A stretch of 64,000 nt of DNA from Cerioporus squamosus (Eukaryota; Basidiomycota; Agaricomycetes; Polyporales; Polyporaceae): contig JABYQS010000031.1 of the NCBI GenBank assembly GCA_022592435.1, forward strand, positions 62,001 through 126,000. Reading direction: 5' to 3'. Shown here piece by piece: positions 55,809 to 64,000 of the stretch. The position numbers and the translations under genes were made by a program. Position 1 is the stretch's first letter. Each line of letters begins with the position of its first letter. Below the pieces are notes generated by a model. It did no database searches. It was not told the origin of the DNA and saw nothing but the letters and a program-made list of their open reading frames with translations.

Positions 55809-58800
55809 ATGGACCTGCAGCAATTGTCCCAGCTCTTCGCCTCCACATTCAGCCCCGACCCCAATGTCCAGAAGATGGCGGAGCTCCAGATCCGCAAGGT
55901 GCGCGGCCAAGTGCTCGACGACTGTGCTGAGACTGACGACGTCGCGTAAAGTTGGGCGGACAGGAGGGTATGATCACGAACGTCCTGCAGATCGTCGGAA
56001 ACGATAACGTTGATCTGTACGTGCCCGACGCGTCCTTCATGCCTCCGTATGTTTGGCTGAACCACTTTATAGCGCCACCCGTCAGGCCGCGGCTGTATAC
56101 CTCAAAAATCGCGTGTACTCGTCTTACTTCGTCGACGTCTCCCCGCGCCCCGACCAGGTCCCGATTGCACCCTCAGACCGGAACAACCTCAAAGCCTCCG
56201 TCCTTCCCCTCATCGCCGCGTCACCGAACCGTGCGATTACTGTCCAGCTCGCCGGTGCTCTGAAGAACGTGGTGGCGCGCGACTTCCCCGAGAACTGGCC
56301 GAACCTTGTTGACGAGGTTAAGAAGCTCCTCGCAAGTAGCAACATCCGTGAGGTCCACGCAGGATGCGTAACCGCGCTGGAGATGGTTAGGGCCTTCAGG
56401 TATGTTATTCATAAATGCCTCCTATCCGTCCTGCCCGTTCCTTCCGCCCGCCTGCGCACGCCCTGAACTCGTGGACAGGTTCCGCCAGAACAACGATGTT
56501 CTTCCCAAGCTTGTCGAGGCATTCTTCCCTACGCTCGTCAACATCGCATCGCAGGCTCTCTCTAGCCCCCCTGCTGGTACTAACCAGGAGGTTCCGACCC
56601 TTCTCCACCTCATCCTCAAGACTTACTCGACGAGCATAATCCTTCACCTCAGCGCCCACCAGCAAAGCTCGGAGAGTCTTGTGCCCTGGGGCCGTCTCCT
56701 GTTCCAAGTCATCAACTTGCAGATTCCTAAGGACGCTGTGCCCGAGGATGAGGACGAGCGCGAGCGTTCCGAGTGGTGGAAGGCAAAGAAGTGGGCGTAC
56801 AAGATCCTCGGCCGTCTCTTCCACCGCTTCGGTAACCCTTCCCAGCTCCCTAGCAGCCTGCAGGAGGACTACGGCGTGTTTGCGCAGCACTTCGTCACCA
56901 GCTTCGCGCCCGAGATCTTCAAGGTCTACCTCCAGCAGACCGAGCTGTTCGTTTCGGGACAGGCTTGGTTGTCGAAGAAGTGCCAATACCGCATCTTCAC
57001 TTTCTTCACGGAATGGTAGGTCTTCGTTCTTCTGACTGATGCACGCGGTCTGATCGCCACCACTACAGCGTCAAGCCGAAGTCGACCTGGGCGCTGCTCA
57101 AGCCGCACGCGCAGAACCTCGTCCAGTCTTACGTGTACCCCCAGCTGTCCTTCACGCCTGCCAAGCAGGAGCAGTGGGAGACCGACCCTATCGAGTTCGT
57201 CCGCACCAGCGTCGGTGCGTACACGTGTTTGATGTGTACACATATCGAAACTCACCCATGTCGCAGACGAGTATGAGGCGTTCGACAGCCCTGTTTCCGC
57301 GGCGACGTCGTTCTTGTTCTCCCTTGCAAGCAACAGGACCAAGACCGCCTTCCTTCCCATCCTCGGCTTCATCAACCAAGTCCTCCAGGCGTGCGTACTC
57401 ATCCTCCGTCCACCTGAGCCTGTAGTGACAGCGACAGCACAGTAAGCCTGCCGCTCCCCAGCGCTACGGCGCTCTGAACATGACAGCAGCTTTGGGACCG
57501 TTCATCATGCGCCACCCCGACGTCAAGGGCAACATGGAGCAGTTCGTCCTTCAGCACGTCATCCCTGAGTTCTCTGCACCCGAGCCGTACATGCGTGCCG
57601 TCGCGTGCGAGGTGCTCGGCACCATGATCAAGGCGGGCTTGAAGTTCTCTCAGGAGCAATCCTTGCACACCGCTTTCACCGCGGTGGCACAATGCATCGA
57701 CGATGCTGAGCTTCCCGTCCGCGTCCACGCATGCTTGGCGTTGACGGAGATGGTCACGGACTCCGAGATCGGTACGTTCGCTCATCCAGCAATGTGTCGC
57801 TTGTAACTCATAGCTTGCAGTCAAAAGTGCAGTCGCGCCTCAGGTCGGCAAGGTTATTCAAAGTAAGAACCTCTCTCCGGCGTATGAGCGATTATGCTGA
57901 CCCGTATCTTAGCTCTCCTCAAGCTCTCTGAAGAGACCGACCTCGACATCCTCAATCACTGCATGGAGGCTATGGTAGAGACGTACCAGACTGAGCTGCT
58001 GCCCGTCGCTGCTGATCTCACTGCCCGCCTCGTATGTGCCCTACCCTCATCGTCAGATCACTGGGCTGACTTAGCCTGTTAGTGCGAGACCTACGCTCGC
58101 CTCGCGAGGGAGAGCCAGTCCGCCGAGGAGACCGATAGTCGTGGTATCGACCTCGACTCCATCATGGAGAGCACTGACAACGAAGACAAGATCTTTGCCG
58201 CCATGGGTGTGGCAAAGACCATTGCCACCGTCGTCAATGCTGTGGACTCGTCCCCTGAGATCCTCGCTCAGATTCAGGAGATCATCATCCCCATTGTGAA
58301 GATGACCCTCGAGGGGAAGCTGCTCGACCTATTCGACAATATGTACGATCTGGTCGATGCGCTCACCTACAAGCTCCGCAGCATTTCGCCCAACATGTGG
58401 CCGATCTTTGAGCTCACATACAAGCTCTTCAAGTCGGACGCTGTCGACTTCTTGGATGGTGCGTCCATGTTGGAATCGTGGCAGTTGCGGGACTTGATGC
58501 TCGATCATATGCAGAGATGCTCCCTTCGCTCGACAACTTCGTCTCTTTCGGTGTCGAGGTATTCAAGCAGCGCCCCGATTACAGGCAGATGGTCCTCGAC
58601 ATCTACCAGACCTCGATTACAAGCGACCACCTTGGCGAGAATGACGCCGTGAATGGTTGCAAGCTCGCCGAGTCCATGCTACTCAACCTCCGCGGCAGCA
58701 TCGACGATGTCAGTGTACATACTCTCAGTCCGTCTTTCACGTACTGACTCTGCTTCGCAGGCCCTCCAACCCATCATCGCGACCGCACTCCCCGTGATGG

Positions 58801-59723
58801 ATAAGGCGGAGACGAATGCACTCCGCCTCGCCAACCTCAACGTTCTCGTCAATGCCATCCTCTACAACCCCGCTGCCGCCCTCCACATCCTCGATCAGGC
58901 TGGCCCAGGCGTTGCACGCAAATTCTTCGACAAGTGGTTTGCGGCGATCAGCGTTGAGGCACGTCTGCCGCGCGTGCACGACAAGAAGCTCAGCATCGTC
59001 GCGCTGTCTGCGCTCATGGAGATGGATCCTGCCAACATCCCCGAATCCGTCAAGGAGGGCTGGCCGGGCATCGTCTCCGGTGCGCTCAAGTTATTCCAGG
59101 AGTACCCCAAGGCTGTGCAAGGTCAGTTCGATGTGTTGACCGTTCGGACGGAATGGTTATTGACCAGACTTGTAGCCCGCAAGGAGCTTGAGGAGGCGTT
59201 CCAGGCTGAGTCTGACTCCGATGATGACGAGGACGACTCGAAGTTCCTCAACATGAACGAGGATGAGGGTATGTGCACGCATCGCGCCGTCCTTTTGAAT
59301 TGTCACTTAATACTTGTGGATTTGCTTCTGTAGAGGACGTCTGGGACGAGGACTCGGCGTACGTCGAGATGCTCGCGAACGAGGGCCAGCGCCTCCGCGA
59401 GAAGTCCGAGCGCCAAGCTGCGGGCGAAGACGTCTCCGACGACGAAGAGGAAGATGATATCGAGGAGGAGCTCGGCTACATAAGCCCGCTCGACACCGTC
59501 GACCCATATATCACCTTCAAGCAGGCCCTGACTGGTACGTGTCCTCTTTGACAATGACAAGCAATCGGAGGTCTGACTTTCCCCATCACTCGCAGCCTTC
59601 CAAATGAAGAACGGCCCTGGGTACCAGGTCGCGACGACGTCGCTCAGTCCCGACCTGCAGACGTTCCTCATGGAGGTCATGCGCCTGGCGGACGAGCACG
59701 CCTCCGCAGCGCCGGCGTCCTGA
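55809..59723 (+). CDS. Importin-7/8-type karyopherin (Nmd5/Sxm1 family)
   Basis: This beta-karyopherin imports cargoes such as ribosomal proteins or RNA-processing factors through nuclear pores under Ran control. The start at 55809 gives MDLQQLSQLFASTFSPDPNV, the first helix of the importin-beta N-terminal domain. Splicing adds QIRKLGGQEGM, then ATRQAAAVYLKNRV and DFPENWPNLVDEVKKLL, both typical of the Ran-binding HEAT repeats. Central repeats include WWKAKKWAYKILGRLFHRFG, KSTWALLKPHAQNLVQ and GALNMTAALGPFIM. The C-terminal part has DLFDNMYDLVDALTYKLRSI and NALRLANLNVLVNAILYNP. It closes with a long acidic stretch (ESDSDDDEDDSK, SDDEEEDDIEEELG) and FLMEVMRLADEHAS before TGA at 59721-59723. 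About 1040 residues, the usual size. Roughly a dozen short introns all preserve frame. Confidence 0.91.
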
Positions 59724-60146
59724 TCTCCCAGCCTTCTTCCGGTTTTCTACATAGACACGCCATCCCGGTGATCTGGTGCTCGCGATGCTACGCCGTTGGG
59801 ATGCCAGACCGACGCTGCCTTATGAACTTCACGTCCCGTTTCTGTCTTATCCTGACTTTCCTCTGATCTGTCGCTCCTGCTCTCGCTCTCGATCCGTACA
59901 TATTACCGCAATCTTCCATAATTTCGCACACCAGGGTTTAGCACGAAAGAAGTCCCAAGTAGTCTGAAGAACCGAGTACAACATGTCTGTTTCCTTGCAT
60001 TGCTACATATACTACAATCCGTGACTGGGGATGTTCTGGGAAGGGATTTGGAAGCGGGAAGGTTCGATTCTGGCGCGGTGTGACGATAATACTGTACAGA
60101 CGACATAGTCGCGACGTTCACGCCCTTGGGTTCGAAGATTTCAAGC
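59724..60146. other. Convergent 3' region
   Basis: About 420 bases between the stop codons of two converging genes; nothing but presumed 3' UTRs and terminators. Confidence 0.5.
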
Positions 60147-62313
60147 TCAGTTGACGGGCTCGCGCGGGAACTTCCTCATTTGCGCGAGGTAGTCCTCCTT
60201 GCTCTCGAGTGTCCACTCCATTGGCTGGGTGAGCGGATCGAAGGTCGCGCCGTGCTCCTCGATCTCTTTCAAGCGGGCCGCGGTTGCGGGCTTGGACTTG
60301 TTCACGCTGTACACCTTGATGCGGTGGGACGAGGACGTGACGTGTAAGTCCCAGCTGCGCATGACGACACGTCAGCGAACGCGCAATCACTACAAAGGCG
60401 CAGAGACGCACTTCCAAGCTGAGCGGACGTATGTCGGCTCGGTGTTGTTGGAGGAGTCCCAGGAGCGCACGCAGAACTCGAGCCAGCCTTCGGCGTCGAC
60501 GGGGAGCTCGAATGTCCAGAGCCGCCAGGCGTGATAGTGCTTCTGAGTCATGTTCTCAGGGCCAACGGAGTACCACACATGGCCTCTGCGAGATTGAGGT
60601 GCCTGTGAGGGGATGAAATTGGACAGCGGCATAGCGGCGCACGCACCCGTCGTTCGAGACCTCGACACGCTCGACCCAATTACCGCCACCACTGTAGGCC
60701 CAGCCCTGGAGCTTGACCTTGCCGTCGTGGATGATGGTCTGCTTGTCTAGCGGGAAGATGATCGCACTCGACACAGGCATGTTCTGAATCGAGAATCCAT
60801 TTGAGAACTTGACGTTTTGCTTGCCCATCTGTATGAAAGTATAGTAAGCGGTGTATCCTCAAGGCAACAGTCTCCCGACCTCACCTGCTGAGTGTAGTAG
60901 AGGTACTCCTGAGCTTGAACCGGGGCCAAGCTCGGTTCCGCAATGGCGTTGATCCTATAGAGCCACTTCGCACTGCGCGCACCAATGTATCCCGTCACTA
61001 CGGCGCGGAGAGGGAAGCCGTGGATCTTGGGCAGGGGCTTGCCGTTCATCTCCCATGCAAGAAGTACCTCTTCGTTGGCGCGGACCTTGCGCCACGGAAC
61101 AGAGACCGCGTAATTATACACTTGGCCCTTCCTGAAGATTCGTACGCACTGAGTGAGTTTCTATGGCCGAGAGGGGAGGGGAGTACATACTTGAAGTAGG
61201 TATCTGCGCCGACGAGTTCGAGATGCTGGCCCTCGGGAAGGAGGCCGCCGCACGCGATCTTCAGGACCTTCTTGAGAGGAACGCCTCGATACACAGCTGT
61301 ACCACTACGTCCCACGTCAGATCACGTGCAGATGGGGTAAGGAAAGACAAGGCGCATACATTGCGCCTTCTCCCCATGGCTAGTACACGGCATTAGCACT
61401 CATTGAAGAAGACTATCGCTGGCGGCGACTTACAGCGTTGATCAACTCGTCACCGTCTCCAGGATACTCCTGAATTTGTTCGATACGCCGAGTTCCGCTG
61501 CACTGCAAAGTGACCGTAACTTCGGCTTGCCTGTACATGCATCCATCCATAAAGGGAATCAACCAAGACGCGCACAAGTATATTTCGTGCTCACGGAAAC
61601 TTGGACGCGTCCTTCAAGTCTTTCATGGATAACTTCACCGGCTTGTTCACGAGGCCGCCGATCTCGAGCTCGAACGCATCCTCGTCGATATCGGGGACGC
61701 CACCGTGATTCCGCACACTGTATATATGCGTCAGGGTCGACCATGCAGTATGCGCCGAACAGACGGGGGTGCACGCACAAGTGGAACAAGTTGTCGGTGA
61801 GCTTCCCCTCGATAAGCTCCTTCCGGGGCGTCTCGCCGTTATACGGGAAGTCGAGGAGGTGGATCATGCCTGGCTTCTCCTTCAGGACGGTCTCCCAGCT
61901 GAAGTCGACGATGCTCTTGAGCCCGAGCGCTTCATGGTACTCCTTCCACCGGTGGCCGACCAAGATGGGGTTCGTCTTCGGCAGGGGGACGAACTGGAAC
62001 TCTGACGAGGCGGCAGGGAACGATCAGGCGATCAGTCAGATTGAAGATGACAGGCAGACGTGGAGGACGCACCGGGGATGGGAGTGAACTTCTTGGTCTT
62101 GAGGATCTCGCTCGCGATGCGCTTGCGCTCGGGCTCGTTCTCCCACTCGACGTACCTGCACAAATCACGGGCGCAGGTTGACCGCAAAGAATTAGACAAA
62201 ATCAAGAGGATTGCTCACCCACGCCAGCCGAGCTTCGACTCTGGGAAGAGCTTGCTGAGTGGGACGCCGTCCCAGGTCTGTTCGCTCGCGGACGCAACAG
62301 TCGCGGCAGCCAT
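60147..62313 (-). CDS. Sulfite oxidase (molybdopterin enzyme)
   Basis: The enzyme oxidises sulfite to sulfate using a molybdenum cofactor. The start at 62313 gives MAAATVASASEQTWDGVPLS. Splicing joins KLTDNLFHL to VRNHGGVPDIDEDAFELEIG, the beginning of the Mo-pterin domain. The conserved Cys that would ligate molybdenum is in EVTVTLQCSGTRRIEQI. Further cofactor-domain blocks are NAPWGEGAIGTAVYRGVPLK, VSVPWRKVRANEEVLLAWEM and LPKIHGFPLRAVVTGYIGAR. The dimerisation domain carries VKLQGWAYSGGGNWVERVEV, WRLWTFELPVDAEGWLEFCV and SSNNTEPTYVRSAWNWDLH. There is no cytochrome b5 domain at the N-terminus and no FAD domain, so it is neither the animal sulfite oxidase layout nor nitrate reductase. No clear mitochondrial or peroxisomal targeting peptide is seen. 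The stop is at 60147-60149. Confidence 0.92.
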
Positions 62314-62961
62314 GTCTAGATGATGACGGGAGGGATGTCTGGTGAGGTTAAGATACCGGGGGCGGCCCCCCATCCATCTTATATGCGCACTCTATCTCTC
62401 TGCTCGACTCTTCGCTTCGGCGAGGATAGGGGGCGAACTCAACCTACCCTGAAGTTCCCAATGAACCCGTCCTGACCGCACTTCACCATCCTGCACTGGA
62501 GCTTGGAAAAAGGAAGCACCTTACGTCACCTGCTCATTCGTCCCAGCTTCCAGGACGAGGCCGCCGGTAAGTAGTCCAATGGGAAGCGAGAAACGACGAC
62601 ACCTGGGCGCCACGGTTCGACAGCTTGTCTATGTTGCGGAGAGACCGGGACTCGGGCCATCGGGTGGAGTCCATGCATATGGTCGTGGCAAAAGACGGAA
62701 GCAGTGAGAGGCGCATATTTGCCAATGGAGGTCGCGCGTACCTGAGATCCTGGAGGTGGTAGGAGGGACACAAGGGGAGGTACGGGGGATGGGGGAAAGT
62801 ATTCGCAATCGCGGAACACGGACTCACTAGGTGTATGTTCGGAACACACCATAGCGTGCACGCGTCCGCGAGGTCCTGTTACAAAACAACACAGCAAAGC
62901 ACACATTCCCGAAAGCAAGCGATAGAAGTACAAGCAATGCGCACGAAGAGATAGCAGGAGA
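62314..62961. other. Intergenic region upstream of sulfite oxidase
   Basis: About 650 bases between two minus-strand genes, holding the sulfite oxidase promoter; nothing else supported. Confidence 0.5.
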
Positions 62962-64000
62962 TCACACAGTGCCTGCAGCATCGTCCGAGAGGATCCCTCT
63001 CGCCCACACAGAGTCGCCGATGACACGCTCTGCGAAGAAGTCGCCTAGCTGTGTGCGCAGCTTCTCGACGACCACGCTGTCCGCGCCGGAGTTGGGGTCG
63101 AGTGGCACAGGCCGCTGCGATGGCGGATGCAGCATCCTCAGACCCTCCTGCGACACGCGAATGCATGAGTACAGAGATGTCAAGGGAAGAATATGAAGGA
63201 ACGGTGCTGACCATGACAAGGTCTACCAGCGTGCTCGACTCCCCCGGCATGCACTTCTCCCCGACGATCTTCGCTCCCTGGCGGTCGACCAGTCCTAACC
63301 GTACGGCCTCTTTCCCGATCGCCATGAGCCCTCGGATCGCACCCTCATTCGTTGGTCGCGGCTTCTTGTGCTCGATCAATCCGACGATGAGCATCTTGAC
63401 GATCTTGGTTGGCAGTCCGGGGTAGGTCATGGAGTAGTGGGTCAGGAGATGGGCGAGGATTTGTGCAGCTGTGATGCGCAAGTGCGTCGCATGTGACGGT
63501 GGCAGGGCTGAGTGGAGGAGGATGGAAAAGACGGCCGGGAGGAGTTGGTGCAACTATATGCGTGGGATGAGCATGAAACAATCCAGCGGCATGCATGAGC
63601 ATGAGCGACGCACGAATGGCTCGACACCGAGTGTCTGGTTGTCCAGCAGGGCACTGATAACGTCGAGGAATACTTCCAGCATCTTGCCGTCGTTTTCTGT
63701 CTGCGACCCTGTCCGGAGCGTGCTGACGACGCCCTCGCTGACCCATTGCGCGAGGTACGGCAGCAAAGGCGACAAGCCAGCGTCGTGGCGCAGGCTCGCG
63801 AGGGCGGCGGTGCGTTTCGTATGGTCTGAGGTTTGTGGATTGAGTGATGAGGTTAGGCGAGCATAGTAGAGGTTGAGCTCGCGCGAGAGGGTCTGCTTGA
63901 CGAGAAGCGGTTGCTGTTGTGTCTGCTTCCCACCTGATGTCGGTGGTGAGGAGCGGGAAGAATGAGTATAGTGTTGCAACTCACCTGGTAGCACCGTGGT
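62962..64000 (-). CDS. TAF6: TFIID/SAGA subunit TAF6, C-terminal part (runs off the right edge)
   Basis: TAF6 pairs with TAF9 through a histone fold and its C-terminal HEAT domain lies in TFIID (and related SAGA-type complexes). Only the HEAT part is in the window. Blocks are LVKQTLSRELNLYYARLTSS (linker), LLPYLAQWVSEGVV, FLDVISALLDNQTLGVEPF, then after an intron LHQLLPAVFSILLHSALPPS, HATHLRITAAQILAHLLTHY and NEGAIRGLMAIGKEAVRLGL. The last exon ends in GDSVWARGILSDDAAGTV with TGA at 62962-62964. The segment LPPSHATHLRITAAQ together with the GAIRGL motif is what I associate with TAF6. The N-terminal histone fold must lie beyond position 64000. Confidence 0.86.

Noticed and set aside
60055..60080. 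GGTTCGATTCT, resembling a tRNA B box
   Set aside because: No matching A box or cloverleaf stems at the proper distance; it lies in a convergent 3' region.
1..64000. Possible CRISPR array, prophage or biosynthetic gene cluster with a core synthase
   Set aside because: No regularly spaced repeats and no phage genes; the genes are intron-bearing fungal genes, and no polyketide, peptide or terpene synthase was found.

Overview
This is nuclear DNA from a filamentous fungus, most likely a basidiomycete of the Agaricomycetes (possibly Polyporales). Almost every gene is split by short GT-AG introns of about 50-60 nt, the sequence is moderately GC-rich, and the gene content fits: P450s of the O-methylsterigmatocystin-oxidoreductase type, SV2-like MFS transporters, an Mms22/Mus7 protein, leucine-rich F-box-type proteins and a CBM12/DM9 lectin-like protein. 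I saw no CRISPR array, bacterial operon or clear transposon.

Layout. At 1.0-2.4 kb is a conserved basidiomycete hypothetical protein. At 2.6-6.3 kb is a stretch that looks coding but has no continuous reading frame. From 18.85 kb down to about 8.6 kb on the minus strand lies a large decayed copy of midasin (MDN1/Rea1), the AAA+ ribosome-assembly ATPase. It has recognisable AAA modules but carries a nonsense codon, several frameshifts and a substituted Walker A lysine, and it lacks the C-terminal acidic and MIDAS regions. At 19.9-21.5 kb is an intact 10-exon gene joining a CBM5/12-like module to a DM9 (DUF3421) region.

From 21.6 to 29.3 kb are a ketopantoate-reductase-family enzyme (-), the secretory-pathway protein AVL9 (+) and a leucine-rich protein with a broken frame (-). 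From 30.6 to 43.2 kb all genes are on the plus strand: two tandem P450s, one conserved secreted or membrane-anchored protein of unknown function, and two tandem SV2-like MFS transporters. This has the look of a small oxidation-and-export neighbourhood, although no backbone synthase is present.

From 43.4 to 64 kb the genes are mainly housekeeping: Mms22/Mus7 replication-fork repair protein (-), a second leucine-rich protein (+), a C2H2 zinc-finger protein (+), importin-7/8-type karyopherin (+), a molybdenum sulfite oxidase (-) and the C-terminal part of TAF6 (-), which runs off the right edge.

The most unusual feature is the midasin relic. Midasin is normally an essential single-copy gene, so either an intact copy exists elsewhere or the assembly is badly damaged here. 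Neighbouring multi-exon genes translate cleanly, which argues for real decay. Exon boundaries are inferred by eye from splice signals and family similarity remembered from general knowledge; no alignment or database search was run.
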